Shown here piece by piece: positions 51,577-64,000 of a DNA stretch of 64,000 nt. Position 1 is the stretch's first letter. Every line of letters starts with the position of its first letter. The notes beneath the pieces were generated by a model, which searched no databases, was not told the DNA's origin, and was given only the letters and a program-made list of their open reading frames with translations. A program made the translations under genes and the position numbers. The DNA comes from Beaufortia kweichowensis (lineage: Eukaryota > Chordata > Actinopteri > Cypriniformes > Gastromyzontidae): contig CM032795.1 in assembly GCA_019155185.1 (NCBI GenBank), positions 18,207,795-18,271,794 of the forward strand, given 5' to 3'.

Positions 51577-54500
51577 ATATATTATTGTATGCAAATCCTA
51601 TCTTTGTCTTTTTTTAACTAAATCAAATAAACTTTATTTTTACCTCTACCAGAGCTGCTGATGTCATACTCCCCATGGTGGAGAGGCTTGGCTTTGATGA
51701 AAACTTCATGGACGTTACAGAAATGGTGGAGAAAAGACTACAGGAGACCCATATTTCAGATGTCACTTTTAGCGGGCACATATACAAACATGAATGTAAG
51801 TAATCCGAACCTCAAGCACTTGACTCACCCTGCAAGGTGCTTTGGATAGGAAATGATGTGGTGGTTTGACTCAGGTGTGGTGGTTGATGAGGAGAACTCC
51901 AGACTGGCCATGGGCTCCATGATAGCCGCTGAGCTGAGGCAAGCCATTTTCAACACATTAGGTCTAACTGGCTGCGCTGGGATCGCCAACAACAAACTCC
52001 TGGCCAAACTGGTATCAGGCACGTTTAAACCCAACCAGCAGACCACACTTCTGCCATACAGCACTGCTGATCTCATGAGCAGCCTCACGGGACTGCGTAA
52101 AGTGCCTGGTAAGATACGTAAGGGATTGTACAGGGATGTACATAAATGCATATAGACTCATCTACAGCATTTTATTTAACAGGATATCTTACTGGGTATG
52201 TTTAGTTTAGTGCAATGTGTTGTTTAGTGCAACTGGCTTTGTTTACAGGAATCGGGTACAGAACAGGTGAGAAGTTAAAGGCTATGGGTCTGGTCAGTGT
52301 GATAGATCTGCAGTTATATCCTTTGCCTGAACTGATAAAGGAGTTTGGGGAAGTGACCGGTAAAAGGATTCAGAATCTGGCGTGTGGCATCGATGACTCT
52401 CCAGTCACTCCAGCAGGCCCTCCTCAGGTATTCTCCATATATACAGACTACACAGGCATGAATTTGATTTTCATTATACAATTGAAGATATAAGCTTTCC
52501 CTGTTTACTCATTTGTGATGCTGCATGTGAGTCATTTTTTGTGATTGAAATCAATCTTTTGTATTGTTTTGTATAAAATCATAAATTTTTGTATTATAAA
52601 TAAAAATGTGAGTACTGTATCTGTACTCATTTATTGCAATACATACACATGACCTGTTTTATAATTTTTTGAAAATTTAGTCTGGATTTTGTAGACAGAG
52701 TCACATTTTTTAGTCCTTTCTTTAATAAAATATTCTTTGTTGTGTCACAGCCCAGTGATGGTATTTAGGTACTATGGTTTTTTGTCTCAATTATGCCTTT
52801 ATGCATTATTGTACTGTGTTTTTTTGCTAGTCTGTAACATGTTTCTAAAAAGAAACCCCTAAATTTCATTCGTAACAGTGTTTTTAAGCTTTATTTTACA
52901 TACAGTGTTAATACTGTGGTATACACTTTTTTCCCCAAAATCAGTTTCTCTTTATAATACATTTCAGTCTCTCAGTGATGAGGACTCGTTTAAGAAAATT
53001 TCCACACTAGCAGAAGTTACAAGTAAAATTGAGGATCTGCTCACCTGCCTTAATGAGAGGTAAATTATATGCAATACCAGTCTAGCATAATAACAACAGA
53101 ATAGATTCCCATTTTGTTGGCAAGTTTATACTGTATGCCTGATGTGTTTCTTTGTTGTAATTTGTTTTCTGTCTTTTTAGGATGTACAAAGACGGCAGGC
53201 AGCCGCACACGTTCAGACTAACAGTTCGCAGATACTCGGCCACTAATCGCTGGTTCAATCGAGAGAGCAGGCAATGCCCTATTCCCAACCAGACTGGGCT
53301 CAAGATCACATGCGGTACAGTTGTCTGCTTAGCAGTAAGATGACTGTGACATCATAAAATTATTAGGATTTATATTTAACTTTATTTTGTCTTTTAGGGA
53401 GCAGTGAGGCCGTGCAACAGTTACTTTCCATTGCAGTGAAACTCTTTCACAAAATGGTGGACACACGTGAGCCGTTTCATCTGACCCTGCTGAACGTGTG
53501 CTTTAGTAACCTGCAGGTCAAATCCTCCAGCAGAAGTTCCATCATCTCTTTCTTCACACAGAAACCTCACGCTGAAGCACAAACAACATCTCAGCGGCAG
53601 GTTAGACTGTATGACACTTATGATAGGTGTTCATTTAAAATGACACCTGTATTTTAAATAAATAAACAATATATCCGCTTGAATTTGTAATGCTAGTGCC
53701 CTTAACTTGGTCATGGTTATTCAAGCTTTATCGTAGACCAATAGAAAAAAATGACTTTAACAACAAAGAGAACAACTTAATATGGTTTTATTTAGTTTAA
53801 GATTTTGTTAATTATAAAGTTCACCATTTAGAGATTCACTATTATTTAAATAATGATGGTGTTTTTTATGTTCAGCCAATACCAAAGCAGCAATAACACA
53901 AACAAACAACATAACTTAAAATCTGATTCTTTCCTTGTCACCAGGTGGAACCTAATCTCTGTGAGTCTGCAGGAAATTCCCAGTTCAGTCAAGCTGATGT
54001 TTTACAAAAGGAAGATAAAATATGGAACAGCATGTCAAAATACACATCAACATCCCCCACCCAAATATCACAAAAAAACAACCCAGAACCTTCCACATCT
54101 TCCAGGCAGCTGATGTGTAATGAGCAGTCACGTGTTACCAGCAAGAACACACAAGATTGTTGTATGACTGGTGCTTCCAAAGAGGGAGTGTGTTTCAAGC
54201 TGCCTCAAAGTGTTGATCCTGAAGTCTTCAAACTCTTACCTGAACACATTCAGATGGAGCTCATTTCAAGTTTTCAGAATGAAAACTCACTACAACCTAA
54301 TTATGGATCAGCTGATCCGTTTTCCAAACATGCCGAGACAGCAGATTTCAGCCAACCAAGGACATCAGATAGTTGTGAATCAGCACAAAAATACAGCACA
54401 AATTCAACTTCTCATAACTGTGAACTCAGCAAGACCTTTTCCTCATCTCAATCCACTGTGAAATTACATTCTGAGGATGGCAAAGCCACTGAAAGTGGTG

Positions 54501-54733
54501 GTATCCCACCTGCATCTCAAACATCAGATGTTCCCCCAGACGTGGATCCTTACGTGTTCTCTCAACTTCCTGCTGATGTTCAGAGAGAGTTACTGACAGA
54601 ATGGAGACAACAGAAGCCTGTTCTAAAAATCCCTTCGAAGCATTCACACAAAACCTCCAATACCAGAGACAAAAGGACAGTTGCTAAAAGCAGCCAGTGT
54701 AACAAAATTATGAAATATTTCAAACCTAACTAA

Positions 54734-55560
54734 AGTCAAAACACTTACAGTGCCTGCTTATGATGTTATAAAAGTGTTACATAAATATTGTAAATAAGCC
54801 TGAAGGTTGTGAAATATCTATGTATATTGTTTGTTTATTAAGATTCTTTTAATAATTGCACTTTGATGACAAAACAAATGTCTTTAAAATAAATCTAAAA
54901 AAGATATAATTAAGTCATTCAATACAAAATGACTGAAACTGTAATTTTATTATTACACTAACTAGCTTTTTGTAGTTGTATATTATTTCAAAACTCATTT
55001 ATTTAAAACAATTAAAAATCTTGTTAAAAATAAAGCATTATAATGCATTAAATTGTTATGTAGTTATTGTTCATTGTATCTTTTACAGTAAAATAAAAGT
55101 TGTATACATTTATTTAACTCACTTTTTTAGTATAGAATAATGTTTTTTGAAATGTGCATAATATACATTGTAATAAGAGATGTGGCAAAATTACCAAATT
55201 ACATTTCCACATTCAAAATTACCACATTAAATTTCCTTTTTTGGAAGGTTGTTTTGGTTTTATCAGGGCCAAAATATTTACAAAAAAAATTTAATTTAAA
55301 TTTTTTCTCGTTTAAGGAGTGAAAAATACAAAAAATTGTTAAACTACTACTAACTTTTATTTTGAAAATTGTGAGCTTTCGGCTGCTCTTTAAAGTGGCT
55401 TGCTTCGCAATCTCATTCTGCGCAGCTTCCTCCTCCATCTCCAGAGCATCATCTTCCGGGCACATTATACAACTATTTAGGCTACTATAAACCCTGTGTG
55501 ACGGTTGCCATCCAGCATTTTTTCCCACATCTTATCACCGGTTGCAGGTCTTGTTTGAGG
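54734..55560. other. poli-bri3bp intergenic DNA and bri3bp promoter
   Basis: Mostly very AT-rich. A short GC-richer patch at about 55370-55560 with an ETS-like TTCCGG near 55455 precedes the bri3bp start and is the likely promoter. Confidence 0.4.
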
Positions 55561-57078
<1,518 letters not shown>

Positions 57079-60000
57079 AGCTGGTGTTTGTGTGATACGA
57101 TGAGGTGATTTTTCTTTTAAAAATGTTTCTTTTTTGCCCCTTTTTCTCAGGATTTCCTAATACCTATCATCATTGCAAACAAACCTTTTAGTCAGGCAAG
57201 AATTGTATGTGATGTGTTGTATGTAAATTTCATTAATTGGCAAGTCAATAGACTAAAAGTGTTCATTACATTTGCCCTGTTTTTGTAGAATGTATTAGAG
57301 TCCATTTACACTGTATCCATCCATTTCTCAGAGAAAATATCAGGAATATTTTGTATTCTGTGGATTTGTGTGTAATAGTAAGTTTGTACATGTCTGAAAC
57401 TCAGTTTCTTGGCCTTGAGTTAAGTGTGGAATTCCATTTTTGTCCATTTTTCATAAGCTTTGGTATATTTTTTTTTTAGTTTGTCACAGACACCTTCTGT
57501 ACGTGTGTGTATTTATCAGTCATGAAGGCAATGCTATGAAGACGTTGATTGTGTAATGGATAGCCTGTATCACTGCATTTTGTCTCTTTTTACGACGTCA
57601 CCAGGGGTCTCTCTGAGTTCAGGACCATGTAGCACTATCGATAGTAGAGATGTATTTGGAAATCACTTTCAGATTAGTCAGCAGAATATCTGACCATTGT
57701 TCCTGGCAGCAACATTACGGTGCTGCAATGTACACTGGTATCTTTGTCCTAATTCAGAGAAAGAATGTGGTTCTCATGTGGTAAGATAACTAAGTACAGG
57801 GTAAAACCTGGTCATGCACTTTGTTCTCAGCAGGAGATCGGGAGTAACAGATTCTGATTGGTTTCAGGTGTGCTAATTGTCCTTTACCTGATTTCTGTAC
57901 TGTGCATACACTCTATTCTAATATAACTGTATAAAAAGGGATTGTTTGACTAATATTTTAATCCTACTTCTCTAACGATTACCTAATTTATACAGAAAAT
58001 AAGATCTAGATAAAATTGTATACCTAAATATCAGCTAAATTCCTGTCCCAAAATGCCTCATTATTGCATGTCTGCCTTTCATGCAGAATTCACGCTCATT
58101 CCATCATGCTTTTGAAGTTTGATTGTACATCTATTTTTAACCCATATTGTATTTATAAGTGTGCATGCTACTGACGTTTGGTTGCCACAACAATGCTGTT
58201 TGGCATGTTTATATACATGTTTATATACATTCATTCCCTTCTGGAAGATGGAATATTACTGTTGTTTGACCAGTTTTAGTTGTTCCTTTCTTAAAATGTG
58301 TTTTACAATATTTTAAAAGTATTATGAATGATCAGTGTTAAGGTATATTATCATTCCATGCCATGTTTTTCTTTATTTTTTTATTAATATTTACACACTC
58401 TATTCAAGTAAATCCTAAAGAAGATTGTCAGGTTTAGAAAGTGGAAACATTTGATATTTGTGGCAGCATTTTCTGGATTAATTGTTTTGCAAGCAATGTT
58501 GATTTTCAAATTATATCTAATACTGCTTTATTATGGATGTCTCCAGTCTGTTGTACACTAGAGATTTGCTGTATTTGTTGTGAAGGATGTTACCTGGTAT
58601 TTACATCATACAATACAAGCACCAGCTTTTGTGTAATTTTCCAGATGATAAACACTTGTAATTACAATATACCAGCATTACTGTTAAAGTACTGGGGGCA
58701 ACTAATAATAGCTATACAGTACATCTACATGTTTAAACAAACACTCCCAAAAATGCTTTGGGTGCTTTTATTTCTTTGTCGTGACATAATGAATCTCAGT
58801 CCAGATTGTAGTGCTTATAAAACATGTTTGACCAATTATTTTGTTTGACCAAATTTTAATGTATCTTTTTTTGTCCTGAATCACAAATACTAGATTTGGA
58901 ACTTTGTGTGTCTATTGTATAAGTACATCAGTTTTGTTTGTTTGTTCAAAGATTAGGGAGTTATACTGACTTAAAAACAGACCTAGTTAAAGTCTCTCTC
59001 TTAGATCCCAAATGACTGCGCCAGTGCCAAGTATTGTGTGTTGTGCATTATGTTTTGACTGATTTTAATAAAAAGCACTGAATCTTTGTGAAGTCTAGAC
59101 CTTAACTTGTATTTTTACGTAGTAATTGCCTAGATTTCTATCAGGTTTGCTTTTGTACTGTATAAGTTTCATCAGGATTCTTCACCTGCAGTGTTGCTTG
59201 CTGTGGTATTAATTGCGCTGTAACATTTGTGTGTTAATGATACTTGTTTTGGAAAAAAAGATTTTCTGATGAAATGGTGGTCCAAAAAATGATTTAATAA
59301 ACATTATGCGATTTGACTTGAAAAGCCTTTTGATTTTTTTATATTTTGTGAGCCCCACCTGTTTGTGATTAATGTGTCATTGATTATGTTTGCTCACATT
59401 GCAGTTCATGTTGCACCATCTTATAATGTAGAGTGTGTGTGGTGCAACAGAGATTTCTGTTTGAACATTGCTTCATTTGTCTCTTTCAGATTCCCTTAGA
59501 TAAACTCGCTAAACTCTAGTCAGTCTTTAGAGGGTAAACTGATGTATCTACAGTGACACACAGACAACTTGAACCTGACCTAATGAATAAGATTTTTTCT
59601 GGCATGCTAAATATATTCTAGTTAGATTAAGGGTTGTGACGTTCTTCATGCCTTTTGGAAGAAAACCTAAAATTCTGGGCGTGAAATTCAGAAAATGTTC
59701 CCTGTGGAGCTTTGCGTATTTGTGTTTATGTAAATGCATGGGCTTTTACTGTATTTGTAAAATAGTTTTAGCCGAGAGCTAAGGATGCAAAGGGCAACAC
59801 AGTCGGATTTAGTTTTACTAAGTGTTGCACTTCTATTGTATTCTTTCAATTTGCATTTGAGCAATGTTTGAAAAAATATTTTCATGTCAGTGAAATTGAA
59901 ATGTTTTAGTGTTTTCTGACTGAATTCTTTTGAAACTGTTTCTTGGCTTTAAGAAATTTTACTATTTGTGATGTTGCATCACTGAAAGGCAGCACAGACA

Positions 60001-60240
60001 CTTTTTTTTGGTAAGAAATCAAAGTGTAAAGTCTAAATGCAAATCACCCCTATATTTATACACAATCTATGAAGCAACCATTGTAACTTATTTCTTAAAT
60101 GATACAAATATTAATAGAATTGGTTTTGAGCAATCACTACTGCTAACTATTTATATAAAATCTAGTTTGGCCAAAAATCATTTAAATATCCTGCAAAAGT
60201 TCAAATAAACCTGTGTATGTGAAATAGACAGACATCTATG
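57079..60240. other. long bri3bp 3' UTR and intergenic DNA
   Basis: AATAAA signals at 59067-59072 and 59296-59301 suggest a 3' UTR of about 2 kb. A 135-codon open frame inside it (58441-58848) has no recognisable similarity and looks like chance. No other gene is seen. Confidence 0.45.
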
Positions 60241-60284
60241 ACATCATCTATGACAAGCAATTCATTATATTTTCCCTTCAAGTC

Positions 60285-60570
60285 AGGTTGCAGTCTAAAG
60301 GCACTGGATTGGGCACACCTCTAAAATGCTCCATTAATCCTTCGCCTCCTATTGGCCAGACGCCTCTGTTGCCGAATGGGCGAAACGGCTTGCTGTCCTC
60401 TGATTGGTTCGTTTCTCCGTCTGTCCATGTTGCTTTCTCTCGTGCTGCCGTATCAGCCGATGTGAGACCAGTTTCAGCAGCCAATGGAATAAAAGACATG
60501 TTAACCACGGCACAGTCAGTTATCCCTCCGCTAAACACTGACAGAAATGCTTTATCCCTTCAATAGTTAA
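60285..60570. promoter_or_regulatory. CCAAT-rich GC island upstream of aacs
   Basis: An isolated GC-richer island has ATTGG at about 60351 and 60400 (reverse CCAAT boxes) and CCAAT at about 60481, followed by AATAAAAG. Open frames exist on both strands (92 and 86 codons) but match nothing I know. It could be a distal promoter of aacs, a promoter of an unannotated transcript, or an enhancer. Confidence 0.35.
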
Positions 60571-60939
60571 TCAAATATATCATATATTCTATGTGAACGA
60601 GATATTATGTAAAGGTTTTCAAAAACTTTCATTGCAGACCCATTATGCTATAAAACTAAATAATTATTTTTCCAGCTTTTTTGTATTGTTCCAACGGATT
60701 TCGTTATGAAAATGCAATTTAAAGTTATTAAACATATATTTATGCTCCATCATATCACCCTTGTCAGTTGACGTTAACATTATGAACTTTAAGAATTTAC
60801 GGTTAACTTTTATGAATCGAAAACTCTTATTCACACAAACTCAGGTGTATTTATTATTTTAATCTTTATAAATTATTTACAAATAAACATTCGCAGTTTA
60901 AAAAGATATGTGCACAAACTAGTTTGTATGAAAAGCGGA

Positions 60940-61156
60940 AGGATATCAAGAGGTTGGCAGTCTGGCGTTGCGTTGCGTGGTGGGCGTGGCTTGCGCCGCT
61001 GCTGGTTGATTATGTGCGACTGACGCTCGGAAGTGACCCATGTGTCTGGTCTGACTGACTCTACTGTAAGTGCCGATCACCGGACCGGTCCGTTCAACTA
61101 CCGTAGCGTGATTCATTTGGTCCTCGTAGGCTATTCAGGGCGCGTGTCATCCCATC
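60940..61156 (+). promoter_or_regulatory. aacs proximal promoter and 5' UTR
   Basis: CpG-rich sequence includes the GC-box-like GGGCGTGGC at about 60983-60991 immediately before the aacs ATG. The transcription start is not defined by the sequence. Confidence 0.5.
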
Positions 61157-63233
61157 ATGTCTAAAGACACGGAGGCAAAGAGCGAGGAGATTATGGAGTC
61201 GAAGGTTGTCTGGTATCCGGACTCTAAACGAAACACTCAAACGGACCGATTCCGGGCGCAGGTCAACCAGGCATTCGGGCTTAATCTGGGTAAGTAGCAT
61301 GTTGGGTTAGAATGAATGGAAAGTAGCATGTAAGATAAAAATACTCAGTGGTACTATATTGTATGGCGTTAATCCCATAAATAGTTCATCCTGAGATTGT
61401 CATGGGCTGTGCATGCATGCAACAAAAGATGCTGTGATCATCCAGTTTTTCTGTTTATAAGGCCCATTGCATTTTCTCTTGTATAGGTTTCAATGAACGT
61501 TGTCAGTTGCATGGGAATGCATGCCTAGCTACATATTTCCAGTATGCATGCATAGACATTAAGACCTGTAGAACCTGTATTTAAGATCAGACATACAATT
61601 CACAAATGTACATGATAAGAATCAATAGACACTGCCACGCGACACAGTTAATGTTGTCGAAGTCTTTCTGTTCAACAAGTGAGATGTAATTGTGGACCAC
61701 ATTGCTGGTGCAACATCCAGTTTAACACTGCAGCGAAAGATTTAGCCACATATTTGGGATTATATACAAATTTACTCAACCATAGAAACGTATATATCAA
61801 CATATTTCGACTGCAAATCTGAATATTCATGTGAATGTGTCCTTTAAAGTATTGTGTAATTGTGACATTGTTGCCATGTCAAATCTAATCCAAATGCCTA
61901 ATGTGACTTTAATCTTGATTTTCTCTTTTATTCTGAAGCGAATTATAATGACCTGTATCAGTGGTCTGTGGACAGTTATCCTGAGTTTTGGGCACAAGTA
62001 TGGAAATTCTGTGGTATCACCTGCTCAAAAATGTATGAGGAGGTAGGTTTTTTTCTGTCCAGGCTTTCGCGTTTTTTATGAATATTGACCTAAATTTTAA
62101 AGTGCAGATCAAAACATTTCTATTGTATAATGAATAATACCTGACTCGCAACGACACAATGATGCCTCACATTTACTGAAGAAATTTGTTGATGTCATTG
62201 TCACATAATTGTCATATGTTACAGAGATTCAGGATATCAGTCTGTCCCGGATGTATACGTGGAAGCAATGATTTAGATGTTAGACAGACTAATTAGTCAC
62301 ATATGAGTCATATTACATAATCCGTACTCATAAATATTTATAACCATTTAGAGCTACTGTACTGTACTGAACTGCTACTACTAATCAGATCATATAATAT
62401 TTACACCGGAGTGGGTGTGTTACTGGAGCATTACTGGAGAGTTTCAGTTGTAATGATGGAGTGAGTCAAAGTAAAATAATAAAAAACATAATAAATTCTA
62501 CAGGCATAATCTACAGGCTGTGTTCAGCCTTCCCAGTTTTACAGCACGTCATCTCTTGATTTCTTACTCATTATGTCACTCTCAATTACTCATTAATTTG
62601 ATTACTACTATAATTTTTACATCGATTGCACTTGGTCATAGATACTTAGTCATACCTACATACTTGGTCATCTTTTTCTGCCAAAATGTTAGAAAGTTGT
62701 GGGTGGTTTCCTGGCCGTTGCTATTTGGTTGCTAAGGTGTTGTGAACTATTTTTAGCTATTTTTGTTGTGTTGCTTAATGGTTGCCTTTTAGCGTCAAAA
62801 CAACCCAACCCTCAAGTCTATCATATTCAGATCCATAGACGTGACTCGGTTCCCCATCAACATTTATGCAATTATTTTTTTAATGGTTTATCATCTATCA
62901 CACATAACTTGTAAATACGATGGCTTGGAAAAATGAGATACATTTTACACCTAATGGCATACCAAGCCGCACGATTGAGGTATCATTTATGTCCGTGGCA
63001 GTTTAATACTTAAGCTTAAGCGTTTGTTTAAATGTTTTTAGGCAAGTGCTGAAATGACTGTGTGTGCTTGATCTCAGCACTCTCTCTTTCTCTCTCTTTC
63101 TGTGTGTTTCAGGTGGTTGATGTGTCTAAAAGGATATCAGATGTACCTGAATGGTTTAAAGGTAGCAAGCTGAATTATGCAGAGAACCTGCTCAAACATA
63201 AAGACCAGGACAAAGTGGCTCTCTACACCGCGA
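61157..63233 (+). CDS. aacs: aacs, acetoacetyl-CoA synthetase, N-terminal part (partial)
   Basis: The first three coding exons, 61157-61289, 61939-62042 and 63113-63233, join in frame to 119 codons plus one base. They read MSKDTEAKSEEIMESKVVWY, then PDSKRNTQTDRFRAQVNQAF, NDLYQWSVDSYPEFWAQVWK and SDVPEWFKGSKLNYAENLLK, very close to human AACS. This is the N-terminal lid region of the ANL (acyl-CoA synthetase) fold; the AMP-binding motifs lie in exons beyond the right edge. The enzyme is cytosolic and activates acetoacetate to acetoacetyl-CoA with ATP, feeding ketone bodies into cholesterol and fatty-acid synthesis. No further exon is seen in 63234-64000, which is intron. Confidence 0.95.
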
Positions 63234-64000
63234 GTAAGTGTTTCTGTCCAAACAGGCCTGTCCAATGTGTTACTCAGTAACTACAAAGAGCACAGTTTTG
63301 TTTCAATTCAATGCTCTTACCACCTGAACATGACCACCAAAATCTGATATGTGTTGGTAAAAAAAAAGTAGTTGACCTGAAAACCAAGTTTAGTAACAAT
63401 TTGTTTTAGTCACTAAATTTTTTTTAACTTTCGATATTGATCATAAATAAATAAAACGGTCTGTGTGACAAGAAGAGAGAGAAAGATTTCTCCCCAAGAA
63501 CATGACTCAGTATCTGATCTCCTTGAACCACTGCAAATCTGACCTTATACACAAATGGCTACTTTAAAATAGCAACAGCACTGTTTACGTATATATTTTA
63601 TCTTTATAGATAAGATCTGTCATTGCTGTACTCTGGCTAATGTAACACTAAATGAATTACACTCCGGGTAATTTAATTTGTGGTTTTAGTGTTAGTGTAT
63701 GGGCAGGAGGGCGTGTAGTTGTGTCTATACTGTGATGGATGTCCTGATGCGGTCCAGCACACAGCGGATGTAATTACCAAAGTGGCAGTGCTCAGAATCG
63801 TACCTGCGTCATTAGTTCATTTCTCAATGAAAGAGTTGGGGGGGTTTACCTGAAAACGGAGATTAGATCGGACGCTGGTCTGGAGCATAAATTCAATTAA
63901 ACACTTAGTTTACTGATTACATACTATAATGAAAAACATTACCCACGATGACTGTGATATGTCAAGTGCACCACGGTCTCGGCCGGCAGTGAATTCTTGT
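63234..64000 (+). other. aacs intron 3 (continues past the window)
   Basis: It starts with the donor GTAAGT after 63233. No acceptor followed by conserved AACS sequence is found before the window ends. Confidence 0.6.

Larger units (their letters stand above)
50674..54733 (+). pseudogene. poli: poli, DNA polymerase iota, with an eroded exon 3 and a frameshift in exon 4
   Basis: Recognisable exons are 50674-50740, 50934-51050, a remnant at 51481-51576, 51653-51795, 51875-52108, 52249-52427, 52968-53059, 53181-53314, 53398-53600 and 53945-54733. Exon 2 has the Y-family metal and steric-gate motif FDLDCFYAQVEM. The remnant of exon 3 keeps IVTCNY, VTKLMS and THYR in different frames, with pieces missing. 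Exon 4 starts ELLMSYSP in one frame and continues MVERLGFDENFMDVTEMVEK (with catalytic DE) in another. Later exons are open and conserved: GLTGCAGIANNKLLAKLVSG, the helix-hairpin-helix GIGYRTGEKL, the little finger, a PCNA-binding RSSIISFF, and two ubiquitin-binding motifs (DPEVFKLLPEHIQMEL and DPYVFSQLPADVQREL). Pol iota is an error-prone translesion polymerase. As written it cannot give a full enzyme. Alternatives are local assembly damage, a real exon 3 missing from the assembly, or a retained shorter product from the 3' exons. Confidence 0.72.

Noticed and set aside
55199..55528. Minus-strand 109-codon frame upstream of bri3bp
   Set aside because: The acidic middle part looks protein-like, but it overlaps the bri3bp promoter and 5' UTR, the ends are low-complexity, and no splice partners are seen.
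58441..58848. 135-codon frame downstream of bri3bp
   Set aside because: It lies in the long AT-rich 3' UTR, is Cys/Ile-rich in a random way and has no recognisable domain.

Overview
The window is vertebrate nuclear DNA, most likely from a cypriniform (zebrafish- or carp-like) teleost. It is AT-rich, the genes are split by many GT-AG introns, the proteins resemble fish and human orthologues, and the introns carry dispersed element remnants typical of cyprinids (a 'tcatacagg...actatccctttaa' family, TA-flanked and hAT-type miniature elements). I see no prokaryotic operons, CRISPR arrays, viral genes, rRNA or tRNA genes. All identifications come from reading translations and splice sites by eye; no database search was run.

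Layout. (1) 1-2246, minus strand: the first two coding exons of unc13b, the rest lying off the left edge, with its promoter at about 2247-2560. (2) About 3430-18064, plus strand: atosb (fam214b), with probable non-coding leader exons at about 3430-3988, 9063-9216, 12887-13065 and 13298-13476, and coding exons from 13787. (3) 20258-22844, plus: ranbp1 behind a GC-rich CRE/E2F-type promoter. (4) 25489-35617, plus: golga3 in 23 coding exons. (5) 39983-45257, plus: ankle2 in 12 coding exons. (6) 49722-47571, minus: pgam5 in 6 exons, converging on ankle2. (7) 50674-54733, plus: poli (DNA polymerase iota), head to head with pgam5 and apparently broken. (8) 55561-57078, plus: bri3bp. (9) 61157 to beyond the right edge, plus: aacs, first three coding exons only.

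The genes have unrelated housekeeping or neuronal roles: synaptic vesicle priming, transcription regulation, Ran GTPase control, Golgi structure, nuclear envelope reassembly, a mitochondrial phosphatase, translesion synthesis, a membrane protein and ketone-body use. They form no pathway. The order is informative as synteny: it joins blocks that in human lie at 9p13 (UNC13B-ATOSB), 22q11 (RANBP1), 12q24.33 (GOLGA3-ANKLE2-PGAM5), 18q21 (POLI) and 12q24.31 (BRI3BP-AACS).

The most notable observation is poli. Its third coding exon, which carries fingers-domain sequence of a Y-family polymerase, survives only as a remnant with several internal deletions. The next exon, with the catalytic Asp-Glu pair, has a one-base frameshift, and a 300-bp hAT-like element with an 8-bp target duplication sits just upstream. 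Yet all later exons, including the PCNA-binding and two ubiquitin-binding motifs, remain open. Two other genes, atosb and golga3, each carry a single frame break. These look more like assembly indels or isolated alleles, because the rest of each gene is perfectly conserved in frame.
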